This document shows, in pieces, positions 35,019-47,176 of a stretch of 64,000 nucleotides of DNA. The position numbers and the translations under genes are program-made. Under the pieces are notes generated by a model that was not told where the DNA came from, searched no databases, and saw only the letters and a list, made by a program, of their open reading frames with translations. The stretch spans positions 186,001 to 250,000 of the forward strand of contig NW_015971545.1 in the NCBI RefSeq assembly GCF_000182565.1, given 5' to 3'. The stretch's first letter is position 1. Each line of letters starts with the position of its first letter. This stretch comes from Spizellomyces punctatus DAOM BR117. Its lineage: Eukaryota; Chytridiomycota; Chytridiomycetes; Spizellomycetales; Spizellomycetaceae.

Positions 35019-38000
35019 TTAAGCCTGCCGCCCGCCATGGTGTTTCGCCTTGGCCGCCAACATCGCGACAGCTTTGGCTGCTTCATTTGATATTTCGTTC
35101 CAATCATCAAACCCTTCAGGTGCCTGTGATTGATAGTTTCGGCTCCAGATACTATAAGGGTGCGTTGTTGGACGTGGCGTGTCATCTTCCAAGTGTTCAA
35201 TGTCGTGTGCTGCCGAACCGCGTGAAGCTTTCGACGCTGGTGCGGTTGCAGCTCGCCCTACAGGCTTCTCCTCCCAGTCCGAAAACACTCCAGATACAGG
35301 TCGGTTGGTTAATTTGGAGGGTTTGATAAACGAACTTAGTGCTCCTTGAGATCCGGATGGTTTCAGCGTCCCAGGATGCATCTCACGAGGGCCTGACGGC
35401 GACACATTTGGTCTCGATCCAAAAGCGTGGGCTTCACCCATCTGCCTAGGTCCCTTTGGGACCGTCCGCTCGCGCGTAAGAACAGGGGAATCTGATGGCG
35501 ACTGGATGGTCGTGGATCGGAATAGCAAAGCGCTTCCTAATGCTTGTCCAATCACCGGTTGTGGCTGAAGTGTATCTCTTGCGTCCATACCTGGGGGATG
35601 TGGGCCAGCCATTGAACACAGCATTTCTTCTGACTGGCGTTTTTTACTGTCGAGCATACTGGATTTGTGTTTTCTGAACCATCCCTGTGCGCTGGGTCCA
35701 GCGTATGCGTTCGCGGGACGCGCTAGCGATGAGGTGGCCTTTGAAGCTTCTAACGGCGCACCGCGTCGATGTCGAATATGGTCACCGATTACCCAGACAC
35801 AAACTCGAATCAAGCCCATAAAGAAAACCAGCGACCCAAATCCGAATATTGCGAGAAAGGGAAGGATCTGCTGACGAAGGCTGTTGCGATATGACTCAAG
35901 AAAAGCTTCAACTTCCCTTTTGAAGATGCTCTCTTCATCGTCACTTACAGTGGTTGAATTTGCGTCATCCCGTCGCACACGTCTGACAAGAGTTCCATTG
36001 GTAGTCGCATTGCTGTTCTCAGTCGACCCATCCATCGTCGCATTAGTATTAGCCGCAGGCGAGGTGTCCATGATACTCTGCGCTGTTTGCAGCTGCCGAC
36101 GGATAGCATCATCATCCAATCCGGCAATCATGTTGAGGTGAATCCTCGGAAGGGTAAGGTGGGATTTCGTCGTGAGAGCTTCGAACACCGCTTCAAGAGT
36201 CCGGATTTTAGATCCCACAACACAGTTTGCAAAAGCAACAAGCGCCGTTTTGAGTGGCGGAACGGATCCAAAAGCTGAGTTTAGGGCATTGTTAAATCCT
36301 TGTTCGAACGTGGACATGGTGTTATTGATGGCATCTATGATGTTGCCTATCCATCCAAAAAGCACTCGATTTGTGGTAGTCTCAACCAAGTCGATCTGAT
36401 TGTTTGTTGCGTCTACATAGGGTTGTGCTACGCCATAAACTTCTGCAACCACAGTTCGTACAAGTTTATCCATGGACGCGTGAATTCCTTCGCTGACGGC
36501 TTGAGCGGTTTTCTCTTTAACTATGTCGATCATCCACATTTGGAGCAGCACCATACCAAGCCCTAAAAGGCCTGCGCAGACACACAATAAGCTCGGTTTG
36601 TGTGAAACGTAATCGACAAACCAATGGAATCGAACACGGCTCCTTTCCGATCGAAACAGAAATTTAGTAAGTCGGTCCATCCAACGATACTTGGCCGGAC
36701 TACCCGCTGCATGGATCAAATCTCGAGCCGTTGCATGGAGAGCGGCCTTTTCATCTTTCGTGGTGCTGATCCCAGGCCGCCCTTCCAGAACTGGTGTTTG
36801 ATTGATTCCTTTATGATCTTGCAGTATCTTTGCATAGAGTCGCACACTTTTTTCAAACTGCCAATGGTCGTAGACGACCGTCACCATGTTTGCAAGAATG
36901 GAGAAGAAGGCTATGGCAGCCACCAACCCTGCGCCAAGAAGCAGGGCCAAATTTAGCGCATGCACCAGTTCATCGATCCACCCGTAATCCATTGCATCAT
37001 CGCAGAACTGGACGTGGCCTGCCACTGCAGGTATAGGAACAAGTTTCGCATCATTGGCAATACCCTTCAAATCTCCCAATTGGTCGTCAATCAACCCTTC
37101 TAATAGCCCGAAAGGTTTGGATATGAGCGTAGCGAGTTGTTCCCCCAAGTCCTCAAATGATGGTACTTCATTCGACAAGTTTTTCAATGTATTCACAAAG
37201 TCGTCCGGAATTTGGAAATTGAGTTTGTTGCTAACGGACGGGAATCTTACTGGCTGAAAAACTCCTCCATCTACATGCCCTCCAAACACATCTGCGATTG
37301 TATTGATCGCATCGCCTAGCCGGTCTACAAAGTTCTGCAACTGCCCATTCAGAACATCCAAACTTTTTTCCAAAGCATTTGAAATAACCGCTAACTGAGT
37401 GTTTAGGAAATCGGTGATCTGTTCGGCGTACATTGCAACCGTGTTGACTGCCAGCCCGACAAACGCATCCAGGATACAAAACAGGAGATTCGTATAACTT
37501 TGCAAAACCATAAGGACCAACTCGTTCAGCATGGCCACGGCACCGGAAAGCATTTTTGCTGTACTTGACGTGATGGCATTTATCGAGTCGACGGTCGCCT
37601 GATTGAAGCCTGCGGCGGCATAGTGTGGAACCGACGCCATGGCAGTGGCTGCAACTTCCATGCCGTTACATCCGCTACGCAATCGCTGCTTGGTCTCTTC
37701 GCCTTTTTCTTTCACGGTTTGTGCTAGGATGAGTAGGGTGTATAGAACGACGACCAAGGCAAACACAATATGCGTCACAAAGGCTCGACTGAGCTTCGCA
37801 CTGAGACCAACATAGGGTCCTTCGCTTTCAGTGTCTTCATTGAGAGTCATCGTTGATCCCATTACTAAGATATGAAATGGTCGTCAGTGTGGGAGTTTTC
37901 GTTCACCTCAAAAGACAAGTTACATACCGCCCCCTGTATTCCATTCTTTCACACTAAAGGTTGTTGGAGCGCCTTTTGACAAAATATCAAAGCCCAAAGA

Positions 38001-38158
38001 GCTGACACCCAGCAAGTCTCCTCCTGATTGCTGAGGTGCCAGTCCTTCGTCATTCTTTCGCTTGGGCATGCGTTCTTCACGAGGAAATGTCTTACACCGT
38101 CGACGTTGTCGTGTGCAGACCGCCCGCTTGGTTCCCCACTACCGCCCATATTTGACAT
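35019..38158 (-). CDS. PRM1: PRM1 plasma-membrane fusion protein
   Basis: Three exons: two short N-terminal ones (38158 start, MSNMGGSGEP; second with QSGGDLLGVSSLGFDIL) and one large exon to the TAG region at 35019. The main part starts YVGLSAKLSRAFVTHIVF and has about five membrane spans (for example LVVVLYTLLILA, LLLGAGLVAAIAFFSILANM, LAIFGFGSLVFFMGLI). Two large Cys-poor, Asn/Thr-rich ectodomains lie between them, and the cytoplasmic Ser/Pro-rich tail is long. This is the PRM1 topology. PRM1 stabilises plasma-membrane merging during mating-cell or hyphal fusion. The two short exons are supported by good splice sites but the real start could be the internal ATG at 37862. About 1,000 residues, somewhat longer than yeast Prm1. 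Confidence 0.85.
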
Positions 38159-38591
38159 AAGTTACTATGAAGAGGACAAGGGAAGGACACTATTGAGCCA
38201 GCAGTTATTTTGTGTTGCGCCCTTTCACATCTGATGCCTGTTCAAGAGACTTTCAAGATGTTGAGAACGCGACGTGCTGGTTGACACGCTGTGTGGATCA
38301 AATCAAGACAAAGGGCGTTCGGACAACCTCCAATGAATATGAAGACCCCCAATCCATCAAAGGGCAGGAATCGATGGGGATATCTCTTTGCTGGAAAGCA
38401 ACTTTATTTCCATCATTCTCCTTTGTCTAAAATGCAGCACAAGAATTTGTGACTGGCCTACAATTTCGTCTTTGAGATATCCTGTTAACAACATTCCCAA
38501 TAACTACAAAATGCAAGTTACAGTCGAGCAAAGGAGAGCAGGCCTTATTATACATGGTGGATTCTTCAATGCTCGCAGTCAGGACACGAAG
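38159..38591. other. Intergenic region between PRM1 and tRNA-Val
   Basis: No coding sequence or RNA gene recognised. It holds the PRM1 upstream region. Confidence 0.4.
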
Positions 38592-38665
38592 GGTCTCTTG
38601 GTGTAGTTGGTTATCACATCAGTCTAACACACTGAAGGTCGCCAGTTCGAACCTGGCAGAGACCA
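38592..38665 (+). tRNA. tRNA-Val (anticodon AAC)
   Basis: A full cloverleaf can be drawn. The acceptor stem pairs GGTCTCT (38592-38598) with AGAGACC (38658-38664) and A is the discriminator. The D arm includes GGTGTAGTTGGTTATCA, the anticodon stem TCAGT/ACTGA encloses loop CTAACAC giving anticodon AAC, and the T arm is CCAGTTCGAACCTGG. No intron. CCA is not encoded, as expected in a nuclear gene. AAC (read as IAC) decodes Val codons GUU, GUC and GUA. Confidence 0.95.
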
Positions 38666-38684
38666 TCGCTTCGATGCTCGTTGA

Positions 38685-38690
38685 TTTTTT
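38685..38690 (+). terminator. RNA polymerase III terminator of tRNA-Val
   Basis: A run of six T lies 20 bp downstream of the mature tRNA 3' end, the usual pol III stop signal. Confidence 0.7.
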
Positions 38691-39057
38691 GGCCTGACTG
38701 CTCCCAGACGCATCGTAAAATAACTTAAAAAAACAACAGACAACTATGGTCAAAACGACATTCTATCTACAAGATACAGCTATCCACGTCTCCGCAAATC
38801 ATCGAAGACAACCAAGATTCACTTTCTCTCCTTTTAAAATTTGTTCATATATGACCTAGGGCAAGCTGGATCACCATGGAGCCCGTTACCGCTCAAGGAA
38901 ATATGTCAAGCTCACCTTTGACATCTCTTCTATTGACACTGAGCCTCCAATATCCCGGAAAGCAAGGACTTGCTGTACGATATCCGTTATTAACGTTCGA
39001 TCGAGTGGGACTGCAGCTAATGGACCTACGTTTAACAGCCATCAGTCACCATGTATC
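38691..39057. other. Intergenic region between tRNA-Val and the 3' end of MPS1
   Basis: Nothing conserved was found on either strand. Confidence 0.4.
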
Positions 39058-42000
39058 TCACGACAACCTTAAAAACAAAAAAAAAATACCTCTAGTACTA
39101 GTAGTACCCGCAGGGTGTAAGAATCGATGTGCAAGTAGCTCAGGTATTGTCATTCTCTTCCTGGGATCCCTTTGCAAACAACTCTGTATAGCTTCTAGGA
39201 GACTAGAGTCTTCTATCGGTCCGTATTCGATAGTGTAGGATGGGTCCACAATGCATTGTAACTTTTTCATCACGGGAAGGTGCGCAAACGGCGGACGCCC
39301 ATAAACTAGTTGGTAAAGAATGCAGCCTAAAGACCATACATCGCTCGAGCGGCCGAGCTGGGTGGGTGAACATTCTTAAGCAAATCTATATGGTGGCCGC
39401 TGCTAGATCGGTTTTTCATACCTTTAGGTATTGCCGCTTTGAGCCGCTCATTTCAACAAAGGCAATAGCCTCGGGTGCCATATAGTTGATCGTTCCTGTT
39501 AACATCAACCAAGTCAGAAGTCAATTGAAATACATCAAGCAAAAATATGAAACAGCATAAGCACCTGTCTGAAATACAGAATAATTAGCGACGTTCCAAA
39601 GCATATATATCATCAGAACTCCGAGCTTACTTGGTGATCTCGCTGAATATTGGTGGTATCATTGGGAATTGACTTTGCGATGCCAAAATCGATCAATTTC
39701 AAGGCGCCCCCGACAAGGAGAAAATTCTGCAACATTAATGTGAGTCCTGGCCTCTACCCTGATGAGCCACCAGATAGCCATACCGCTGGTTTGAGGTCAC
39801 TGTGTATGATATTCTCCTCGTGAATTGCGTGTACCGCCCGCAACATCTACAAACGCCACGGACGAGGTTATTCAATGCTGCTTTAGATCACCGAATCTAA
39901 AAGGACCACAAACCTGTTCCCAATACATTCGAATGAAATTAAGACTCAATGGTACCCCTTGTTCCTTTTGCAGCACATGGGCCAAATCAATCTCCCCGTA
40001 CTCTAAGACCTATGGCAATGTAATTACTCATTTGCCAGCACGTTGCTGACTAACATCACCATACGCACCATTAACAGGTACCCCTGCTCTTCATTGATCT
40101 CCGCATTGACCAAACGGATGATCCTTTCATTGCCATCCAATCGTTTCAATAGCGCTATCTCGTTTAGATAGCCTTCAATGGCACTATCTTCTTGTCCCTT
40201 TAGTTTAACTTTCTTCATGGCAAACAATTTGCCATCTTCAGACATGATTTTGTACACCTTGCTACTACCCCCGCGTCCAATGAGCCCCAACTTTTTGTAC
40301 AGCACCCCATTGACCTACGAAGCCTTATTAGCACAGCACTTGGTCTTTTTTAGGAGGCATGATCACTTACCATGATACTTGTCTTATCTTTTGCTGCCTG
40401 CTGACTCTGCGCGGGTACGCGCCAATCCATCATTGCACTGCTGTTGGTAGGGACGATAGTAGGTGTGATCTGAAGTATTTGATCATACGTGGGTGGGATG
40501 GGTGTTGAAAGATGCACAGCATTCAAGGCGGGAATTGCGTCTATTCGATTAGATGGCGCGTGCCATCCTGATGAGGCGAATGCAGAGCTCGAATTTGCAC
40601 TCGGTTGATCGGAAATTGTAACGGTGCGGCGCAAAGGCGGGCGCTGAGTGAGGGATGGCGTGGATACGCTCCAACCTCGCCTACCAAGGGCGTCGTCTAA
40701 TTGTGTGTGACGCGAAACGTTAACGGGAGGAGCTTGCAGTGGCATTGGGGTTAATGTGACGTGTGATGCTGAATGTGTTGATATTGAAGGTGCTGCTGGC
40801 ATTCGTTCGTGGTCAGTAGCAGTACTCTGAAGATTCGATAATGGCTTCAGCATCTCTGTCCTCGCTATCGGATTGGTTCGTGGTACAATACCTGCAGCGG
40901 CCGTACAATCGTACGAGAATGGGCACTGGTTACATCGGCATTTGACCTATGAACCTCGATCGGCTTCTGTAAAACAACAAAACAATAAAACATGGAGCCG
41001 AAAACTTGGATTGTCCCCACCAATCCTTACGCCTTGTTGCTCTTGGAGTGACAGCGCCGTACTAGGTAAATGAGAGCCCATGGGTTGCGAAGGCGGCGAG
41101 GTGTCTTTAGAGGTCTGCAGAGAACTAGAGATAACATCTTCCCCTTGTGAATCCATCGACATGTCTAATACGAGCCTTTACGATCAGAAAAAAAGCTGTG
41201 TTGCAAAAATGTGGAAGGGATGTCGCACCGTCTTCAACGTCAGATGCGCCCTCCAGAGCTGCACTATTGGGATTGTCGTCCACTCCTTGCGGTACCGATA
41301 CGCGAGCTGGCGGGCCTGGCAAAGATAGAGTTTGCACAAATGCTCGGGATGAAATATGACGCTACGTTGAAAGCTCCTGACTTACCTAGTTTCCCGATTC
41401 TGCTTCTGGTTAGCCCTTTTCGGTTCTGCTGTCGGCTACTGTCATAAATTGATAAGCACTTAGACTTGTCCGGGTCACTCAATGTTGCGCGTTCTCACCC
41501 TTGTCCAGGCGGTGACGTGCTAGAAGAAGCTGATTCTGACAGAGATTGTTGACTTGCAAAACTAGCGTCCTCTGAGAAAGAGCTGTTGGCGGTTGCCGGA
41601 ACAGGTAGCGAATTGCTGCTGACGGGCGCTTCCATTATATGTTCCTTCAAAGTATGCTATCTGTGAGTAAGGTAGACAATTTCAGCAGGTCTAGTCTGTC
41701 TCACCAAGGGCACTTTCTTGCTGTTCGCGGCAGGAGCTTTGTTGATTCTATCCGTTCCTGTTCCACTGGTACCCACCATGCCACCCACGAACTGTGCTGG
41801 GCCTCTTTCGGACGTAACATTTTCACTCACGATCTTACTGAGGAGTGACCGTAAATCGTCCACCGGATAGGCGTTTTGGCTGATGCCGGTGAGAAGGACA
41901 TTTTTCGCACGGTCTATGTAACCTTTCATCAACGCAACCATGGTCAATATCACGTTTCAAATACGAGACTTTGGCATTCGACCTCATTCGACCGTTTCAT

Positions 42001-42524
42001 ACCAGCGACTCGCTCAAAATTGGCCCAAGCCAAGTATAACTTTGCATTTCCGGCGCCAATTCTTGAGGATTTCAAAAACTTGTATTGATCTCTTATTGCA
42101 CCATGGTCTTCTCCGGACGCTCTACAAATGACCAGCATAAGCATCCGCTTTTTGGTGTCCTCTACAAATGAGTGCTGACGGCCGTACCGTAGCAACTGCA
42201 AATTATCCAGCCATAGTTCTAGGAGAAATGGATCGTTCCGATATTTGTCCGTCGGTATACTGACCAGACCACCAATCCTAGTAAGTATCTTATTCCACTT
42301 GTTTTGTGCAGAATCCTACCCAACCTGCTTGTTGCCTCCTTGTATAACCTCAGCATATTTCTCGCATTTGCACCCCTGTCCTTCTCTATCCGGAGATGCT
42401 CCCACCACGACGAAGGTGTGAGATCGCGGAGCGAGGACACTTTGCTCCCGGGTATTGATGTTGGCTCGGGCGGCTGCTTGAGCGGTTCCTGCGATGGCGC
42501 GGCCACGGCAGGATTGGCCAACAT
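39058..42524 (-). CDS. MPS1: MPS1/TTK dual-specificity spindle-checkpoint kinase
   Basis: Many exons. The N-terminal region is TPR-like, with [18 protein letters not shown] and later [11 protein letters not shown], as in MPS1/TTK and Bub1. A Ser/Thr/Pro-rich linker follows. The kinase domain begins [17 protein letters not shown], whose GGSSKVY glycine loop is specific to MPS1. The catalytic loop is [16 protein letters not shown] (HSD in place of HRD, as in TTK), then [19 protein letters not shown], and the [17 protein letters not shown] and [18 protein letters not shown] blocks. MPS1 phosphorylates kinetochore KNL1/Spc105 to launch the spindle checkpoint and acts in chromosome biorientation. 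The ATG at 42524 is chosen because it precedes the TPR block without stops; the open frame continues upstream. All kinase residues are intact. Confidence 0.93.
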
Positions 42525-42956
42525 TTTAGAATGCAATAGCAGCAAGGACAGATAGACTGGAGGGAGGGTCGTATGTTGTGGGTCTCTGTCGCGGCATTCC
42601 CAAAGATTCGTGCTGATTTCACTGCCTAGATCGTTGCTTGCCTCCCAACGCCCGACTGGACGCGTCCGCAAGCCTCACTTTGAATCTTGCTTGAACAGGT
42701 TCAAGTCCTATTTACCCCAACTTTCAAAGCCTTTGGGGCTTCAATTCTATAACGACTCTCCTCGGAGTAGGGAGTATTCGAGGAAAGATATTGAAATGAC
42801 TGCATCCTCTAATCAGTATCTTAAACGCATAGGCTGAGTGAATATTGGCCATGAATGTATCATCTTTTCAATAGATCAGGAGGGCTCTCTTTGGATCCAC
42901 AGCACTTTCTCCAGCCAGCATTTCTCTTTGTCCCTTCTCTAAAGATAATTAAATAA
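42525..42956. other. Intergenic region between MPS1 start and the exchanger-related gene
   Basis: Serves as the MPS1 upstream region. An open frame on the minus strand continues from MPS1 upstream but shows no conserved motif; it is treated as leader sequence. Confidence 0.4.
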
Positions 42957-43811
42957 TCATGATTCCTTTTCTATTCTTTCAGCTTTTTCCATGCGTCGGG
43001 TGACTTGTTTCACAGCCCTCTCCCACTCCCGTATCAGAGAGTCGTCTGCGGCTTGACGCTCGACAATCATCTCCACCACCTCTCTAGGCATAATTTCTTT
43101 GTCTCCCCACGTCTCTAAACATTTGTCCAGCGCTGAATCTTGTACATAGACGATTCGGTCCTCGGTCTGCAATCTCTTCAATGTTCGAATACCCTGGAGG
43201 GCTCGCCAGTTTGAGTAGAGACGAAACAGATTCCATGCAAGCGGAACATTGGGTCCGGGAAAGACGACAAACATCATTGAGAATGGCAGACAAACAATCG
43301 AGAGTGTTAGGCCACGGTGATGGAGGGGGGTGCGGCGATTGATGAGGTCATTAAAGTTTCCTACTACTTGTGGCTGTAAAAGGGATTTAGGGTAGTGAAC
43401 AGGCACCTACATGACAGGTAACCACCATTAAACTTTCTTGTAGCGATCCCAATCAAAGCAAAGCCGAACACCACTAACCGTAACGCCTTGAAGCTGGTCC
43501 CAATCAATCTCGTCAACTCCCGGGACTCCTTTCAGAAACCATTCATCAGCATCAATAAAATCCTTCACTTTCTCTCCCCATATCCAGACTCTCTTGGAAA
43601 CGCTCTCTGCTGGTTTTCGGCTCATATTGTCCCATTTCTTTGATGCCCATGACGTCCAACGTTCACTGAGGCGAGGGAGAAGTTTTCGCTCTTTGCCATC
43701 GAGGTTGGGTTGTGTTACGGAAGGATGGAAGGCGGATGTGGCAGGGATAGAAATGTGCTTGAGAAGAGGTTGCGGGTGGGATTTCACAATCGGCAGAACT
43801 GAGATGCGCAT
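42957..43811 (-). CDS. Mitochondrial K+/H+ exchange-related protein (Mit_KHE1 family)
   Basis: Two exons with an intron of about 70 nt near 43410-43480; splicing joins DQLQGVT to VPVHYPKSLLQPQVV, a family-typical block. The N-terminus MRISVLPIV is the usual short start, and the middle has RRTPLHHRGLTLSIVCLPF with a hydrophobic stretch and FPGPNVPLAWNLFRLYSNWR. These match the fungal family that includes yeast YDL183C, linked genetically to mitochondrial potassium/proton exchange. The protein is expected at the inner mitochondrial membrane; whether it is itself the exchanger or a cofactor is not settled. About 260 residues, within the family range. Confidence 0.75.
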
Positions 43812-44230
43812 GTCGAAGGTTCTACCTTGTACGGACGGATTACATCAATGCAAATATACTTTGCACAGCCACCTAGCGAACCAACACGTTTCTCTCGACG
43901 AGTTTGAAATTCATTTGTTGCTACTCTGTAAAACTACTGAACGATTATCTACTCCATAACATCATTGATTGATTACTATCTGGAGACAAGGGATAGGAGT
44001 ATGGTTCCTTTGTCGCCACTCTTCTTAGATATACATGATCTATGCTACATACATCTGGAGATCCACCAGAAAACGTACGACATGCGCGTAAGGGCACATA
44101 GTGAGAGAGGCAAGTTCCATACTTTGCTTGCTGCTTCGTAGCAATATGACTGCCAGTATCTTCAACGAGTACTTTCCTTCCGGTCGATTTAGAGATCTGC
44201 ACACCAAGTATATACGGAGCTTAATAGTCA
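43812..44230. other. Intergenic region
   Basis: No gene recognised. It contains the upstream region of the exchanger-related gene and the 3' flank of the TMEM18 gene. Confidence 0.4.
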
Positions 44231-44943
44231 CTACTGATCCTTCTTGCTTGCCTTCGACTTCGCAGTAGGCTTCCGTTTGAGCTGTTCCCGCTTAACTTTG
44301 ACAACCATGTCCCCAGCTTGTCGGACTAGCATTATCTGTCCCGAAAGCATTCGCTTAGGAAAATTCCAGGACATTGTGACTTCGGCTCAGCACATACCAC
44401 ACAAAAAATCAACTCGATCATCAAAGGGCCGGCCCACATGATGCTCATAAACACCCCTTGTGCATCAAAATAGTTTGTTCGCGAGAAAGTTGCCCAATGC
44501 TGTGACGCCAGATAGTTGAGGGGCTGTGCAGCTAATGCTAACACGCCTATATAGCAAATACAGGTAAGGTAATCGTTCACGCACAACAGTACCACCAAGA
44601 AATACCTATAGCGACAAAGTTGCTGGCTGTTAACGTCTGGTTGTTCCGTGTTAGGACGACCCACAGTGCCAGGAGTACATGAAACGATATGAGAACGGCG
44701 ATGAAAGGTTCTGTCCAGTCGATTGCACTTATAAAAGTAGCCGAGTCCGCCACAAATTCCGATACAGCTCTGGATACCGTCTCCGGGTCTGCGGGATTAA
44801 AGAAATAACGTTCATGTCCGCGAGTTCCCGTGTGAGTAGCTGTGGCCAGGCCAAGAATCAGTCAGCACACAAGGGCTGTACGGGATGAAGCCGCTAGGTA
44901 GGAAGGTGCATATTAACGCAACTGGACCTTTCACTTTGTCCAT
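44231..44943 (-). CDS. TMEM18: TMEM18-like nuclear-envelope membrane protein
   Basis: Four exons. After a short N-terminal exon (MDKVK), the protein reads FISAIDWTEPFIAVLISFHV, a second span, LALAAQPLNYLASQHWATFS, and NYFDAQGVFMSIMWAGPLMI, then a Lys-rich tail ending KASKKDQ. The block WATFSRTNYFDAQGVFMSI closely parallels the animal TMEM18 NWRxFSKYQYFDSxGMFISI. TMEM18 is a small protein of the inner nuclear membrane with three to four spans and a basic tail reported to contact DNA. The first exon rests on a weaker donor (GTCCAG), so the true start may differ. Divergent from ZNF277 with 188 bp between starts. Confidence 0.8.
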
Positions 44944-45131
44944 TCGCCCGCCTGGGGTTATTGTTCAATGCTTGTATAGATCGTGATCTACTCTGAGCTG
45001 GAGCGAGAAAGTTGGTTCGGTGACAGATGCCCAAAGTGCTGTGCCGCCTGAATTTCATAGTGACCTAAAACCGGTTATATTACGTTTTTGGACTGGTCTG
45101 CAGACTCTTTCCACAAGAGATCTCTCTAATC
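44944..45131. promoter_or_regulatory. Divergent TMEM18/ZNF277 promoter
   Basis: 188 bp between two divergent start codons; no TATA box was recognised. Confidence 0.4.
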
Positions 45132-47176
45132 ATGGCCGGTCAAGTTGAGACGAAAGAACAAGCAGGAACAACGAGTTCAGCGCAAGCACTTGCAGTAACA
45201 TCTGGAGGACCGTCAGCCGATTCTCAAACGAATACCAGTTTTACCAAGGTGACAGGCGCTGGACACAAGAAGCTACCCTCGAAACCTGCCGAAGCGACAG
45301 GTAATAAAGGAAAACCAGTGCACGGGTCTTCAAGTCCCAACGGCAAGACGGGTGGACAAAAATGGGGTCGTGGCGGCCGAGGTGGGCGAGGGGGTCGAGG
45401 CCGAGCTACGTCAACCGCCCGAGGTGGATCTCGGCAAGTTGAAGCCAACCTCCGCCCTGAGGTATCTCAGAATCAAGGACAAGCTGCAATTTCTGGTGCT
45501 CGCCCACATACTGCGTCCACCGCTCCAGCTCAGCGACCGCGTGGAAGAGATCCGGTTCCGCAGCGCAAAGGCTCCATATCATCTACGCATTCGCACGGAT
45601 CGGGTTCGGAGTCAGAGTCCGACAAAGACTCCACCCGTTCCTCATCTCCAGCACCACCGGCGGTACCGCTGACATTTTGGACACCGATGATCTTTCTTTG
45701 TCCAATGCCCGACTGTCCTCCAAGCACGGAGCCGACTACGAATCCCACGGTCGCTCTCGATCATCTTAGGACCGCACATGGCGTAGATGTGAAGAACGCC
45801 CATCACGTTTTACCGTACCTGGACAGATACATTGAACACTGGGCGAAGTGTATTCGTGAGCAGGGAATAGAGAAAGTTGGTTACAAATCCGACCACAAAA
45901 CACCAGATGGAAAGCCTATGTACATTTTGGGCCATGATTCGGACCTAGAAGACAAGGTATTCCGGGAGAAGCTTCAAAGAGACAATTTGAATCAAATGCT
46001 CAAGATTCAAGAAAGGGAGAGAAACGAGGAGTCCCATATACCACGCAAATGTCTCTTTTGCAAGGTTGTCTGTGACAGCAGAACACTATTATTCCGACAC
46101 ATGTTCAGCGAGCACGGTTTCAACATTGGCTTACCTGACAATTTGGTTGAAGTGAGTGCGTTTTTGGAGACCTTGCAAACGAAGTTGGCAGGGCTGCAGT
46201 GTCTATACTGCGAGAAGATATTTAAGACCAGCGCTGTACTGCGTAAGCACATGCGGAAGAAAAAACATTTCAAAATCAACCCGCGTAACAGAGGATACGA
46301 CCGTTTCTATATCATAAATTATCTGGAGCCTGGGAAGAACTGGGAGGCATACGAGAATGAGAGATATGAGAGTGATGAGGAGCGGAAAGAAGAGTAGGTA
46401 TGGTTTTGCATTAAGGGCCGGAACTAGAAACTCATCCCTATGTCTGTGTAGAGAATGGGAAGATTGGAACGAGCCTGATACCACAGAAGATGCAACGATG
46501 TGTCTTTTTGATGAGTGCGTCTTCCCATCGGCATTTGACGCGTATGAGCATATGAAGAATGATCACAAGTTTGATTTGAGAGAAGTTCGTCATGAATTGG
46601 GTAAGTTCCCTTGGTGGAAATTAAATCTACAATACCGGACTAACATGTCGCACCGTCATTTCCTTGCAAGGACTGGACTTTTACGGGTCAATTAAGCTCA
46701 TTAACTACATCAGAAAGCAAACTTCCCTTTGTCGATGTTACGCTTGTGGCGCCGAATTTGAAGACTTGACCGAGATGACGGCGCATATGAAAGCCACCCA
46801 GCATTTTTCGCAATTGCCTGACAAAGAGGCAGAATTTTGGACCGATCCTCAGTGAGTAACAACCAGTTTCGGTCGGTGCCGGCTTATTGCCAACCATAAT
46901 TTATACAGGTACCTGTTCCCCTGTTACGAAAATGATCCTCTCCTCATGTTCGACGTCACGGAGGACAATGAAGACGAAAGTGATCCAGACGTCGCTGCCG
47001 GAGAGGAAGAGCTTCGTAAGATCGCTATCGCCGAGCGGGTAAAGGCAGAGGAGGCTAGCAAGCTAGCGGATGTATTGGATGGTAATATCTCACCGGGGGA
47101 GTCAGATGTGATTTTGTTGGGGGTGGATGAAGTGAAAGCAACACAAGGCGTGGACGAAGAGGTTGGTGCGGAATAA
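45132..47176 (+). CDS. ZNF277: ZNF277-like C2H2 zinc-finger protein with RGG-rich N-terminus
   Basis: Four exons. The N-terminal about 180 residues are disordered and include an RGG box (GRGGRGGRGGRGRA). The core has C2H2 fingers: CPMPDC...HLRTAH, CLFCKVVCDSRTLLFRHM, LQCLYCEKIFKTSAVLRKHM, and RCYACGAEFEDLTEMTAHM. The blocks HGFNIGLPDNLVEVSAFLE and KINPRNRGYDRFYIINYLEP match ZNF277 almost residue for residue. A stop right after the third finger is avoided by splicing (intron about 46395-46451, joining ERKEE to EWEDWNEPD). ZNF277 proteins interact with uS5 (RPS2) and have been linked to ribosome biogenesis and Polycomb targeting in animals. An acidic tail ends at 47176. Confidence 0.87.
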
